This document shows, one piece after another, positions 1 to 12,034 of a DNA stretch of 64,000 nucleotides. The stretch covers positions 14,876,640 through 14,940,639 of the forward strand of contig NC_079977.1 in NCBI RefSeq assembly GCF_029852145.1, given 5' to 3'. A program made the position numbers and the translations under genes. Position 1 is the first letter of the stretch. Each line of letters starts with the position of its first letter. The notes under the pieces were generated by a model. The model searched no databases. It was given only the letters and a program-made list of their open reading frames with translations, and had not been told where the DNA came from. Source of the DNA: Microplitis mediator (lineage: Eukaryota; Arthropoda; Insecta; Hymenoptera; Braconidae).

Positions 1-120
1 CACTATACTATATTCCGTTCAATTTGATCTATAACTTATTGAGCCATACCGTGCATCGTACGATAATACACCATTTAAATATAGTGAAAACCTAAACATG
101 CAAACCTCTCAATAATATCT
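1..120 (-). repeat. tRNA-related dispersed repeat, edge copy (non-tRNA part only)
   Basis: Read on the minus strand, this stretch runs TTATTGAGAGGTTTGCATG, an ATATTTAAATGGTGTATTA section, then GGCTCAATAAGTTATAGATC and a part ending near TATAGTATAGTG. The same order links the two tRNA-like units at 17.7-18.1 kb. The tRNA-like head itself would lie off the left edge. This is therefore a minus-strand copy of the same family, cut by the window. Confidence 0.75.
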
Positions 121-321
121 ATTAATGTTATTGATAGAACGTTCTGAAATGAGTAGCCTCAAACGATTATTTTTTTTTCTATTTAACGAATATTTATTAA
201 AATTGCGATGGTTATTCCTAAGCAATAAAATAAACAAATTTATTTACATAGAAACATTGAAGTTATTCCGGTATACATTCAAAAATCATTTTAAATATTT
301 AATATAAAAATAGTTCCTGGC

Positions 322-1780
322 AAAAGAAATAATTCTTACTTATTGTATTTTGAGGGTCATCTCTATGCCAGAGATTGTGAGAGTGATTATATTTTCCATT
401 GCTCAAAACAAAAATCCTATCATTGTTCAGGCCGTTTGGAATTTTCTATTAAAGTTTCCACCATCGAAGATGTTGAGAATGTAGAGGACAATGATTTTTA
501 ATGCATCGGTCAGCATGGACATTCACCTGATTTTTCTATGTGTGAATGGTTAGATATGTTAGATCAAATGAAACAAAGATGTCGTAAAACTAATGATAGA
601 TTGATAGATATTTTTAATGTTTGCCGCAGGTAAATTAATTAAACGATTTTAGTTTCATTATGATTTACACACTATAATCTACTTCAATATTTAAAACTAT
701 ATTTATTTGTTACGTTTATAGTTTTCCTGATGTCAGTTCAAAATGAAGTTTCAAGTCAGTGTCAGCGATTTTATCACGAGAGCGAGCTAAATTTCGTTTA
801 AAAATACCTGACTCACTCTTTACTTTGGCGAAAGTGTTAAAAGACAGCACGATTGTAAAAGCTAATTTAAAGTTAGGAGAAGATTCAATTTTACTTTTTA
901 CTACAAACGAATTATTTCTAGGATTTAATGATACTGAAGAGATATTTATGGACGGAACTTTTCAGATAGATTTAATGATTAAAAATTTTTCGTTATTAAT
1001 TAGCAACTATTTTTCTTTGTTTAAAATACTTGTCAAAAACCTAGCGTTGATCAAATTTATTCTATTCATTTTAAATTTAAAAATACGGTAAGTCAAATTT
1101 CTTGAGTTAAATATTATGTAGTGTAAATTTTAATTTAATTTTCAAATTTTACCATTACAGTATAACGTTGGTGTGATAGCACTTACTCAACAACTTAAAA
1201 GAAAAAAATTTTGAAATTATGAGTGATTATGAAAAGGGTACCGTAGAAGCATTGCGAATTTGTTTCTTCAAGCTGAAATTCGCGGGTGTTATTTTCATTT
1301 TGCACAAGTATTTCTTTTTATAGAAACTATATATTTAAAAAAAAACAGTAATACGATGCGTATTGCAAAGTATGTTGGTTCCAGTTTAAAGCTATTTTAG
1401 TAATTCGTTAAATTTTTAACCAAATTAATTGTATGTGAACTCTTATACCGAAAATAATAAAACTGAAATCGTGCAAATGAAAATTATAATACTTTAAATG
1501 GGAATTAACATGATTCATCGAATTTTCAATTTATAGTACATAAGTAAAAGTTAATTATCATATTCTCAGGCATTTATAAAGAAATGGCAGAATTTGAAAT
1601 TAAAAACTCCTGATAGAATTTTATCTATGTTACTTAGCGTTCCATTATTGTCTCCAGATAGGTTCAAAGAAGCTAAGATTTGTTTAAGTAATGAAGTGAA
1701 TCCAGTTGTGTCAATAGATGATAAAATTTTAAAATTAAACCATTATCTTATAGAAACTTGGTTAAAATACCCTAACTAAG
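322..1780 (+). pseudogene. FLYWCH/MULE-type transposase relic (multi-exon, broken)
   Basis: This is a decayed transposase of the Mutator-like (MULE) group with an N-terminal FLYWCH-type zinc finger; the intact protein would bind element ends and catalyse DDE transposition. From 322 the frame reads YFEGHLYARD, then HCSKQKSYHC and later GQHGHSPD, giving the C, C, H, H ligand pattern of the finger. An apparent GT-AG intron (630-721) joins in phase to a segment ending FMDGTFQ near 970, which matches the catalytic 'DGTF' block. After another likely intron (acceptor near 1160), MSDYEKGTVEALR is followed, one base out of frame, by AEIRGCYFHFAQ, the MULE D-to-CxxH block. A last segment from about 1571 resembles the domain end (LLSVPLLSPDRFKEA). 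An in-frame stop near 745, a stop in the FLYWCH exon and a frameshift show it is dead. No element ends were found. Family is fairly sure; exon limits are inferred. Confidence 0.7.
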
Positions 1781-1789
1781 TTAGTGTTT

Positions 1790-3000
1790 TTAATTTACCA
1801 AGCCAAACTAATGATAGACCTTGTAATGGGTCCACTTATTACATTAATTGAATTTGTGGTCTCAATGTAATAAGTGTCCACACATGTGTAAAACTCAAGG
1901 TGTTTTACGAACCTGTCTAGCTGAACTCAGTTATCTCAGGACGAGGATAAACCCCGTACTGGACCACGCAGTGAATAAAATTAAAAGAGAAATCTTATAC
2001 CTAAACTTATCAGGAAGGTTGTGATAAATTAATTTAATATGTTAAATTTAAATATAAAAACAATGGCATTTGTTTGAACGAAGCCGCTTTACAAATAATT
2101 GATGAAAGATGAGCAATAGAATTGTTATACGACGGATGAAACTGACTCGACTGATTTACAAACTGACTGACTCGACTGACTAAATTATTATAAACTTGAC
2201 TGAATGAATTTAATTATTATAACCGACTAGACTGACATTTTAACAATACATATAACGACTTGACTGAATTACTTTACAATAAAATACCGACAAAATTGAC
2301 GCCACTCACTTCAACTTGATATGACTCTCTCCGACACTCCAACAATTCTCACCAACTATCCTCCTGCGGTTCTTCCAAGTCCAATCTCCAATTATTCAAT
2401 TATCCAATACTCCAAGTACCCAATTAATGATTTAAATGAACTTAATTTAATAAGCTTCCAAGGACTGTTGGCTTATATGCTCTTGGCCCTTAGTGAGAAT
2501 GAAAACGGCTAGCAGCACGTGTGTAGTAGTGGATGTTAGTAGCAGCAGGAGAGGTAGTAGTAGTAGTCGGGAAAAGCGTCCATCCACGATGGTTGCTGCG
2601 AGCCAAGAGACCGACCACTCGTCGTCTCTGGGCCTTGTACCCCTCTCGACTCAGGCTGAGCAACCCCTAAAACCAAACGTCAAGGAACTTGACCACAGCG
2701 ACCCAGGCGCATAAGTGGCTATACTGACTTCCGGATTGGCAGTTGTTGACGAAGGAGGCTGGATCTTTTGGCGCGAGTCGAAATTCATTTTAAACAGAAT
2801 GCTAAAGCATTCCACCCCGTTACAGCCTGAATTATTTCATCGTCATAACAAACACGAATTTGGAGGACCTCATTTTATTGTTTGGAAGCTTTTCGGTAAT
2901 TATTTTAATTTGACATGTTTACGAGTAATAATTACAAAATGGTTTTTTAATTCTCATTGTAGATGAAATTTATGACGAAAACCGTTTTTAAATTCGCGAC
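1790..3000. other. Unassigned AT-rich DNA with a serine-rich open frame
   Basis: No recognised gene. About 2130-2280 is a degenerate run of GACTGACT-like words (GACTCGACTGA, ACTTGACTGAAT), a decayed simple repeat. Around 2493-2714 a short open frame is rich in Ser and Arg because of AGCAGCAGGAGAGG-type triplet repeats. It has no family signature and I do not call it a gene. Confidence 0.4.
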
Positions 3001-5700
3001 GGAGACGCGAATAACCCGGTAAACTGTATGCGTATGTATTGTCACCCACGTGTGTGTAAAAAATTATAAATAATAATAATAAATAGAACTCAAAATAATA
3101 AATAATTATAAATAAAATAATAGTATGCCTGAACCAGCTCTTCAGGTCGGGTTAGTGCACGAGGGCGCCAGCCCGTTTTTACAAACGGACGAAAATTATT
3201 ATTCAGGAGGAAAATTTACGAGGCAAGATCCGAGCGAACAGTCAAATGACAAGGTGGATAACAATCGAATAAAATTATAAATAGGAAATACACAGAAAAT
3301 AACAGCAATAAATTATAGTAGTAATGTAAAAAATTAAATTTAAATCAGTAGGAAAAGATCCAGAAAAAATTAATACTAAGTTTTCCCGACAGCTGTTTAT
3401 TTCCGCTGATTTAATTTAATAATAATTTTAGATAACTCACAATAATTGCTTAGTATAAACAATAATTTTAATATCTGGCTAATCAGCCACAATGCAAAAG
3501 AATAATAATTTGACTCCTGAGGGTGGAATTTACATAAACCAAAAAATCTGACTAAAAATAATATATAAATTCAGCATAAATTTTTCAATTCTCCCATAGT
3601 AATATTGTGAAATAAACAAAAAAAATTAATAATTAATAAAAATAATAACAATAATAGTACGTTGAATCGTCCCTCTACACGTTAGAGGGAGAGAGAAATA
3701 CGGGACTACCCTCACTTACACTCAAAGCAGGGCCTTCAACACCCGAGTTTCAAAATATTACACGCTCAATTAACCACAGAAAATAAACAAAATAAAATAA
3801 GTTGTTTTATAAATAAAAATTATTTATGTAATAATTATTGATAATAATAATAAGTTGAATATTGACCACTGGGGTGTACAATATGAATTTAAATAATAAC
3901 ATACATTCATTAGTTTAAAGAATGCCAGTCATAACAACATGTCAAATATTTGTTTATAAATATATTAAATAATAATTTAAATATTTATTATCATCATTCA
4001 GAAATTTTTTATTCGAATGATTACGTCAGTACCTGAGGAATTTTCCTCTTCAGGTACAGTACAATCAAAGATATTTGCCGTTCAAGTCGTTTCTGAGAAA
4101 GCATTAAAAAACTAAAAAAAAAATTTTGTTTTTTCCGCAATTCGCCAATATTTTCGAGTCTGCTTGATAAAATGATCTGAAATTTTCAGGAAAGTTCTGA
4201 AAATAGTCAGAATAGCTTCCTAGGACCTCAAAACGTCGACATCTGATGAAAACTCGACTTTCGAAAATCGGGGTGAAAACAATAACTTCCCAATTTTTCG
4301 AAAATCGTCGATTTTCTTAGCGGGAAGTTAAAAAACTTGAACTATTATTTTCTGAATGATTTCTGGCTAATAAAGGTTAATCAACAAAAAAAAAAAAAAA
4401 AAAATTGCAGAATTTATCTTGAGTTACCACGATAACGTCAGTAATTATTTCATTCACTTGTTTAATAATAATAAATCTAACTCTAAGAATCGTGGAAGTT
4501 ATGAGTAGTTACGGTGCAGGAACAAAATAAGAAAATTAAATAATTATATTATTGGATTATTTGATGATAGTAAATTTTTTTAAATTTAAGAGTCGCGAAA
4601 TTTAGCTGTACTGGCCAATAACACAAAACGTAAACAATTATTTCATCGAATTATATACTACTAACGAATTTCACTCTAAGATTCGCGAAATTTATCGGTG
4701 CTTGCCACCAAAAAAAACAGACCAAAAAAAAAAAATACTTAAATCAGTAAATTATTTAAATCTAATAAATTTAATGCCAAGAATCGCGGGATTCATAGGA
4801 ACTACCGTCACGACTACGCGGCATTCGAGGACTCCGGCTTACAATTTCGTACAGCAAAAAAAAAGGAATCACACCAAAAAACAACAAACTATAATAATAA
4901 TACTACACCAGAAAAAAAACAACATTTCGCAATACACAAAAAATAGTCGGTACCAAGATATGACCGATGGGCGCAACGCAAACTTCCACTCTCCCTTTAT
5001 TATCCGTCGCCGTGGAGATGTTGAGGTTGTCCGGCTCTCGACGATCCTTTCCGGGTCTGCTTCCACCAAAACTCAATCTGCGTCAATCAATCTTTTTTTT
5101 TTTTAATATTCAATGCGAGGCACACGCGGTTCCGGGTTTAATGTCTCTCGATTTATTATCAACAACAACTTGATTCCGCGACTCTGGTAAATAATAGGTA
5201 CAAAACAAAACAATTTCTGGCCTACGCGGCACTAGTTAATTAATAATAGAGTTTGTTAATAACAAAAAAAACTCGGAAAGCTAGAGGATGCAATCAGCGG
5301 CAACAATGATTAGATACAACACGTGCTCTCGGCAACAGGCGTCCAGCAAAGGTGGCCGCGCAACGTCAGTCCTCGTGGATCTCACTCTCGGTTCCCCGCT
5401 TCGTTGCCCAATTAGGCTGCTCTTCCAGAGATGGCGCCAGCTGTCCAATAACTTGTTCATTACTGAATATTCGAGTCCATGACTCGGATTTATGGTGCGT
5501 GCGCCCTCGCGTTCAAAATTCAAAATGTGTAGCGGCTTAAAGGCTGGGCTGTCTTCACTGTCTTGCTGCTGGGTCATAATTTGCAAGCTTAAGATGGTGG
5601 ATCACGGTTGGCTCACTCGTTGATCGCGGTCCTGTTCCGGTGGGGTTAGGGGTCGTTTTTCCGGCTACTTAATAATTAATCCTTAACTAACTAAACTTAA
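3000..5700. other. Unassigned AT-rich DNA with GC-richer islands
   Basis: Mostly AAT/TAA-rich sequence. GC-richer islands lie at about 4950-5070 and 5290-5650, with overlapping short open frames on both strands and no recognisable domain. A small hairpin (GTACCTGAGG with CTTCAGGTAC) is at 4030-4058. These islands could be LTR or untranslated parts of an old retroelement, but I see no paired LTR. Confidence 0.35.
4090..4345 (+). repeat. Dispersed repeat, copy A (shared with 20.9-21.5 kb)
   Basis: The words AGTCAGAATAGCTTCCTAG, GACCTCAAAACGTCGACATC, AATCGTCGATTTTC and TAGCGGGA occur here in the same order as at 21330-21455 (AGTCAGAATTGCTTCTTAG, and so on), with many substitutions. It is an old dispersed family with no coding content, probably a 3' part of a retroelement or a MITE. 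The class is not determined. Confidence 0.6.
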
Positions 5701-7244
5701 ATTAACAATACATACTCTCCACCTACCAGAGCCTTCGAAGATCGTTGTTGGAAGCCTGCTATCAATCACGTTACCTTACCTTTTGCTCCCCGTCACTCCC
5801 ATGTGCCTCACAGCTTGCTATTAATTATTATTGATAGAACAAACAGTTCAAATACCAAGACAAATTAATAGAATTATGTCAACGTGTGGGATCCGCTGAG
5901 GACCGGACATTTCTTAATGTCACAATATACAATACGCAAACTGACAAAGGAAATAGGGTATATATATCTTGTGACGTTATTCTTTTGGACGAGGCTTGGA
6001 TTGAGTTGACGTCACAAGCACCAACTGATTTTAGGGCATAACCGAGCATGGTAACTCAAGATTCAGAATTTAGCTACAGTAAATTGCGATTTTTATACAG
6101 TTTTTTTTTGGTGATCGAGTTATAGTTAAGAATAAAATATGGAGTAACGTTTGGCTACAGAAAATTTATATGGGAAATTTATTGTGGGATATGGGTTAAG
6201 ATTAGAGTTGGGTAAAAGATAAAGTTTGAGTTTTGGAATTTTCAGTTTTTGATTTATTGAGTATGTGGAAAAGTCGGAGCAACCGTGGAATGAGGCTCAA
6301 GTAATTGCCACCCGGTTGTATCTGATATCAGGATGCTTGCCTGACCCTATGAGACTTCCATGTGGAGTGCAGAGATCTAGCTGAAATGCTAGCGCTCCAA
6401 AATAGGGAATATGGACTAGGTGTAAGAGATCAGTTTTTGTTATTATGATTGGCAGGACTCAGCGATGGTTTAGTGACCACTATCGCTGTGGAAGCCGCTA
6501 TTTCTGGTCATTTTTGGAGTTTTGGGTTTTGTTGGTAGGCCTCAGTGGACAGCTTTGACCAGTGTGCTGCTGAGGGTAACCGTTGGTCACTTAAATTTTG
6601 GAATTTAGTCTGCGATCTCACCGAAGCCAAGTCCAGGAGAGCGCACACATTGGAATATCCATACTCAATATCGAGTTGGAGTTATGGAGTTAAGTATAGA
6701 GAGCCGTTATAAATGGCGATGATGTTTTTAGCTTGGTGAGTACAGTAGGGGATTCGACTCTGGTCGCTCGAAGCGAGCAGACGTGTTCAGGAGTGATGCT
6801 TCAGAAAGCTACAAGTTGGAAATATTGCTACAGAAGTATTGTTTTACACAGTGTGAGACGTTACTTGATATTTTATTCATCAGTAATCAGGTATGAGATA
6901 ATTATTATAAATAATTAATCATGTTCGAGTTAGAATCTTAAGGTATTATGCTACGGTTTAAGTTAAAGAGAAGAAATAAGATCTGTGAAAATTATGAGAA
7001 AGTAGTTACAGTTTAGAGTCATGTTCGCGATCTATTGTTAATATTATTTTTATAAAATAATTGTAAGGAATATGTTAGTCAGTAAGTTAATTATTGCCTA
7101 ATTAACGTAAAAATGAGATCCAGGTACGTAGTCGTACGATTTTGTTAAAGAAAATACCTAGAGTAATGAATTTAAGATTATTGTTCCCGCTCACCGAGTA
7201 CTATTTGAGTATCGGCTGGCTCCAGTTATTTAATTTATTTTAAT
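5700..7244. other. Unassigned flank downstream of the BEL/Pao relic
   Basis: No domain is recognisable. Because the BEL/Pao relic reads on the minus strand, this interval is where its integrase and 3' LTR would be expected, but no integrase motif survived my reading. It shares the GAGT excess of the BEL zone (GGAGTT, TTGAGTT, TGGAGTG repeatedly at 6000-6700), which suggests it belongs to the same element or composition domain. Confidence 0.35.
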
Positions 7245-7660
7245 TAATTAGAAGACGGGAGAGCCTTGATCCACGTGAGTGTGACTTTTGAGTCCTCCCA
7301 CAAGTATGTTGGCGATTAAGTGAGATTTAGAGTGATCTGGAAGTGTTTTATGAGTTTTGCTAACATGTGAGCTTCGGTGAGTTCCAACCTTGGTATCGTT
7401 AATTGCTTTAATGAAGCTACTTTGGTTTTTGAGCAGAGCAGCGTTACTCTGACTTCATGAACAGGTGTGTGGACTTTGATAAATACGGCAGCTGCCATTG
7501 TCAATTGCGAGGCATCCAAGAATTCATGTATCTCGGTGGTTGAGCATGTAGATGAGTGGATCAATTTTGGAATTTTGATTTCTGAAATGAGTTTGAGTTC
7601 ATTCTTGAAATTTTTTCATTTATGTCGATGATTGGCTACCAGTGGAGTGTCCTAGCTGAG
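7245..7660 (-). pseudogene. BEL/Pao polyprotein relic: post-RT and RNase H region
   Basis: On the minus strand the frame reads EIHEFLDASQLTMAAAVF (near 7530-7480), then LLCSKTKVASLKQLTIPRLE and LTEAHMLAKL. This is the conserved BEL/Pao connection into RNase H, with the Asp of 'DAS' as the first catalytic acid. After a frame break it continues as WEDSKVTLTWIKALPSS (7299-7250), matching the 'DS..TL.WI' block. The RNase H would remove template RNA during reverse transcription in the cytoplasmic particle. The sequence then loses recognisable coding capacity, so the integrase is missing or decayed. Confidence 0.8.
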
Positions 7661-8850
7661 CTTTTTGAGCCAAAGCTCCTGCATGAATACTTTGGCTCGA
7701 ATGACGAGTGGTAGTAGAAATCTAAGGGGATCGAAGATTTGAGCAATCTTAGATAAGATGATCCTTTTGTTAAGTTTGTGAGTAGAACATGGTGCAGAGT
7801 ATGTAAAATAAAACTGATCTGAGTATGAGGACCAGTACAGCCCAAAATCTTGGTGCTGGAGTCTGTGTCCTCGAATTTATGATTCTTGATCGCTTCCACA
7901 TGATTGAGTTGTTGTAATTCTGGATGATTGCTTGCCCATTTAGCACGAGGGAACCCGCCCGCCGTGCAGAGTGCTTCTAGTTGATTGGCAATTTATTCTC
8001 ATGACTTCTAATCATTAGCTCCACTGAAGAAATCATCAATATATCTTCCGTGGGTGAGTGGAATAATCGCAAGAGGATATCGATGCCCATCGTCCTCAAC
8101 CAGTTGAAGTAGAGCACTAACAGCCAAATATAGAGCTGGTCTGGTTCCGTAGGTGGCCGTGGTGAGCTTATATGGAGTGATGTGGCCTTGTTCGTTGAAT
8201 CAGAGTATTTGTTGGAGTATTTGATCGCGTTTTTCGATTAAAATCTATCTAAACATCTTCGTGATCTCTGATATGAATTAAGTTTATGAGTTCAAACTCC
8301 TAGGAGCACGTCAAAGATGTCCAGTTCCAGTTTTAGACCGGTGTGAAGCACATCGTTGAGTGAAAGACGTAGTGGAGGTTATAAACCGTTGAAGACTACT
8401 CGTAGCTTCGTTGTGATGCTGCTCTCTTTTAAGACTTCATGATAAGGGAGATAGCTAACTGGTTCACTTGTTGTCGATTGAGTTGATTCCACTATGTGGT
8501 TGAGTTCTTTGTATTCCTTCAGAAAATGAAGGTAGAGTGCTTTGAGACGATCTTCATGGTCTAGACAACGTTTTAGATTAATAAGACAGCGGTATGCTAC
8601 TGAGTACGAGTTTCTCAGTTGTTGAGGTGACGATTTGACTGGCAGTCGGACTATGAACCGTCTCGAACTGTCTCATCAATGAGTTTGTTGAAAATGCGCT
8701 TCACACGCCTCTTCATCTGGGTTTAGTTCCTTGATTTTGCTGACTGGAATTTCTCCTTGAGTCCAGAAGCGTGATAGTCGGTCTTGAAGTTGTTGAGTTG
8801 ACTGCTTTACAGCAGAATGATAGGTAATAGAAGGTCCGTTAGTGTTTTGA
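7660..8850 (-). pseudogene. BEL/Pao reverse transcriptase relic
   Basis: The catalytic box reads YIDDFFSGAND on the minus strand (8044-8012), the BEL/Pao form of YxDD with the typical 'FSGA' follow-on. A stop codon comes directly after it. Next comes IANQLEALCTAGGFPRAKWA and SNHPELQQL, standard for the family. Downstream the reading shifts (ILG, then SKIAQIFDPLRFLLPLVI in another frame), so there is at least one frameshift in addition to stops. Upstream of the YIDD box the frames are badly broken. This copy cannot make a working enzyme. Confidence 0.8.
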
Positions 8851-8854
8851 GTGA

Positions 8855-9593
8855 CTAGTCCGAGTAATATTCACCCGAAAATGATATCTTGAGCGATCGG
8901 CAGGCATCAATGACGATATCAATTGGTCCTGGTTTCATGAATGCTGGATCTGCCAATTGTAGTTGTTTGTATTGGTCCCAGTTGAGTTGGTTGAGTGTAA
9001 CAGGTGGTAGTTGAGTAGTGACACCACCTAGTATATGGGCACTGATGATGACTGAGTCGTTTAAATGCCTAGATGAGAGTTTGAGTGTGACTTGGCCTTT
9101 TGTTCTGCCAGCACATACTAATACCAATGATTTGGACAGATGAATGCGTGCGTTTGAGGTTAAGTGAGGGCACCAAGGAATCTGAAACAAACGATTATTC
9201 AGACCCTGGATCCAGCAAAATACATACTGAATGAGTACTTAACTTGGTGATTAAGTCAACTAGGCAAGTTGCGAGTAAGATTGCTGGGTGATGAGTAGTA
9301 GTAGGATGAGTGCCAGATGAGTTGAGTACAGATAAGTGCAGTGGAGCATCGCTGGAGTCGTCATGTGGAAGCAGACGGTTTTATTGAGTGCCTGTGGCGG
9401 CTGATCCTGATTTTTTTATCGTACTGTTGAGTCCCGGGTGTATCATTGTGTGGTGTTTCTGATGACACACCTTGCATTTGAAAAGTGAGTTACAAGCAAA
9501 TGGTTGACGATGCTTGAAACAAATTTCACACAGTCGCTTTTCCACAGCAACTCGAAAACGAGCACCTGGTTGAGCCCCAAGAATTAAGTGCAC
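8855..9593 (-). pseudogene. BEL/Pao zinc-knuckle and A17-type protease region, broken
   Basis: The segment 9593-9381 reads RLCEICFKHRQPFAC, then KCKVCHQKHHTMIH, the Cys/His cluster that follows BEL/Pao gag and binds RNA. The segment 9190-8855 reads WCPHLTSNARIHLSKSLVLV, then LPPVTLNQLNWDQYKQLQLA and DPAFMKPGPIDIVI, matching the region around the retropepsin-like (peptidase A17) domain of BEL polyproteins. The expected continuation 'LLGAD' is degraded to IDACRS. The active-site part between about 9190 and 9380 is not readable in one frame. Stops and frameshifts separate both pieces from gag. Confidence 0.7.
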
Positions 9594-10121
9594 CTCAAAA
9601 TAAAATGATCACCCTTTTACAAACTGCAAGGATATTTTGCAGGAGGGAATGCCTTCTTGGAAGGCTTAGCACTTGATGTGGATGATTGCGTGGCAGGATG
9701 TTAAGTACCGGTTGATGAGTGCACAACAGCTGCAGCAGCGTAGGAAGCTGTTTTACCGGGTGGGCGCAAGGGTTTTAATGAAGACGCCTGTTTCACTTGT
9801 TCTTGAGCATGAGCACGAGTGGCCAAGATGTCATTGAGTCCTTTGAGTGTTGGGTATTCCATGGAAGCGCCCATTTCGTTTTCCCAGAGCTCCCTGTTAT
9901 GAGTCCCGCCTGGATATGATCAACTGCGTAAGCAGTGGATTCATATCAGAGTTCGGTTAAGCACCTATTGCTTTGAGTGCGTTGATTGCTTCCAAAACGG
10001 TGTTCGGCAAGTAATTGACCTGATCAGATGAGCGTGATGTGAGCGCATGCATGTGTAGGAGCTTGTCCAGCTAAGCCACGGTGAGCAGACAAGGATTGTT
10101 GTATCTCTCCTGGAGTTGGTT

Positions 10122-10885
10122 CTACGCAGATACGAATTCGTCATCGCATTTTTGTACACTGGCGAAGCTGAGTGCGACCTGTCCTTGAAGACAGCTTTTC
10201 ATGTACTGCAGACGTTGAACTGGAGCAAGTTCTTCGGCGTTAATCACCATGGAAGTGAATGAGTCCCTGAATTCAGGCAAGTTCTCGTAACACCCGTTGA
10301 ACTTAGGGATTGTGAGTGCTAGTAGATGAGTTGGAGCCTGGGTTGAGTGCACTATAGCTGCAGCAACAGCTGAAGCTGGGATTGAGTTGATGAGTGCGAT
10401 GAGTTTGCCTTTGGCGGCAATACATGAGCGATACACTAATTCGCATGCAGCGTCTTTGACGTATGAGCTCTTCAACAATTCCTTGGTACAGGTGAGTGCA
10501 TGTGAGTCAGGGGTGAGGTTGAACTGGTACCATTCACTTCGAGTAATTTAAGCTGAGACTTGAGTTGAGCTAAGCCATCGGCAACGGTGAGTGTGGCAGC
10601 CAGAGCTTCCCAGTCTGGGAAGACTCTGAGCCGTGAGTGCTGACTGATCACTTTCATCTCGAGTGCTCGGGAAATCGTGAATTTCCTAGCAGTACGCTCG
10701 GACCTCAGTATAGTTAAAGTTCCATCACCTGTCTTCTCAGTATCGGTGACACTGGGGACGCTGAGTGCATTGTTGTCGTCAACAACGATTGTAGGAAACA
10801 GTTTCGGGTCCTTGAAGGTTCCTTTTGAGGTCTCTGATCGCTGCTTGTCCTTTAGAAGATCCTGGTTGTTGTGGTTATTCGCCAT
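10122..10885 (-). pseudogene. BEL/Pao gag, two overlapping frames
   Basis: The gag start is the ATG at 10885-10883 (MANNHNNQDLLKDKQ). The first frame runs to 10472, then the second (10478-10122) continues with an overlap of a few bases, so a frameshift probably splits one original reading frame. The second part contains LTIPKFNGCYENLPEFRDSF, TSMVINAEELAPVQRLQYMK and SCLQGQVALSF, the conserved BEL/Pao capsid (DUF1759-like) block. Gag would form the cytoplasmic particle. About 100 bp upstream of the ATG there is no obvious LTR end or primer-binding site that I can name. Confidence 0.8.
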
Positions 10886-11348
10886 GTTGAGCTCCGTAAC
10901 CTGCTATCGTTCTATATGAATGCAGCTGCCCACTGATGAATCCTACTGACACCACCAACTAACCATCTGGCTCAGAGGAAGATAGAATGTTGTTATAATT
11001 AATTTAGAAATGCACGCCAGGGACTGGTTGGTGGTTGGGATAGTGGAAAAATACGCATATTTGAAAATATAACAATATTTTTATTTGTCACAGCACCTTA
11101 TATCACTGGGTCACAAAATTGCATTGCTGATTTAATTTATTGAATACTGAGAATTGTTGAGCTCGTGAATGCGTGATAAATTGATTATAAATTTGATTTG
11201 TGAGCTTGAGTATTTCATTAATGGGGTCGAAATAATTAATTTGAGTGAAATTGACCTCTAAGTTCATCAAGAAAATGCAATGAGACTGAGTAACATAAAT
11301 TCAGAGTTTACTGAGCAAAAGTTAATTATTAAACACGTTAACAATTAT
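10886..11348. other. Leader/upstream region of the BEL/Pao relic
   Basis: No gene. Relative to the minus-strand gag this is the 5' leader. It probably held the LTR and primer-binding site, but I found no convincing pair of long direct repeats with 5.7-7.2 kb. Confidence 0.3.
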
Positions 11349-11651
11349 TTTTTTATCATTCATGCAATATAAGTGCTATCTTGGCGCACGCTCTTTTGTT
11401 CGCCAATTAGCTGTTTGCCCATTCAACTGTTTCCACGACATTTGTGTGCGTTGAACGATTATCTGCGTGCGACAAGTAAATTTGAGTGCGACAAGTAAAC
11501 TTGTCGCACTCAAATTTACTTCTTGTCGCATGCAGATTATCGTTTAACCCACAAAAATGTCGCGGCAACAGTTGAATCAGCAAAAAGCTACTTGGAGAAT
11601 AAAACAGCGAGCACTAAGATAGTACTTATATTGCATTAATGATAAAAAAAA
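11349..11651. repeat. Hairpin (foldback) element, about 300 bp
   Basis: Almost the whole stretch is an imperfect inverted repeat centred near 11500. The outer words TTTTTTATCATTCATGCAAT and ATTGCATTAATGATAAAAAA pair. The inner TTTGAGTGCGACAAGT pairs with ACTTGTCGCACTCAAA almost without a loop. There is no coding content. It is best read as a MITE-like foldback. Confidence 0.75.
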
Positions 11652-11652
11652 C

Positions 11653-11787
11653 TGTGTTCAATTCGTGCGGTGTTGTCGATTACCCACTCGAGCGAATGAG
11701 CGCACTCACTTCGTTCGTGCGCTCAACTTCGCTCTCGTGGGCAATCGACAACTTACCGCACTAGTTGTACAATATACTATTATGAAC
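11653..11787. repeat. Hairpin (foldback) element, about 135 bp
   Basis: The termini TGTTCA and TGAACA enclose paired arms GTGCGGTGTTGTCGATTACC and GGCAATCGACAACTTACCGC, and inner arms around GAGCGAATGAGCGCAC and GTGCGCTCAACTTCGCTC. It lies directly next to the previous hairpin, 1 base apart, so one probably inserted at the edge of the other. Confidence 0.65.
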
Positions 11788-12034
11788 ACCGAACGTGTAA
11801 ATATTAATTTTATTGAGCTCTAGAATTATTGTTCACTTCGTTGGTTAATTTCCATGAGCTTATAATAAATTACACTGAGTTGAATATCTGAACAAGCGGT
11901 AGCATAGTTGCAGAGACTACCGACTGAGAATTTAATTTTAATTAAATTATTTAGCAAAATAACAATTATAAATTCGAGTCTATAAATTATGTGAGTACTT
12001 TTAATAATTAATTGAATATAAGTAAGCGCCTGTA
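11788..12034. other. Short unassigned spacer before the MULE-like element
   Basis: AT-rich, no gene. It ends in the 9-bp word GCGCCTGTA (12026-12034), which is repeated exactly after the next element. Confidence 0.5.

Noticed and set aside
2493..2714. Serine-rich protein
   Set aside because: The composition follows from AGC/AGG triplet repeats, and there is no homology or neighbouring exon.
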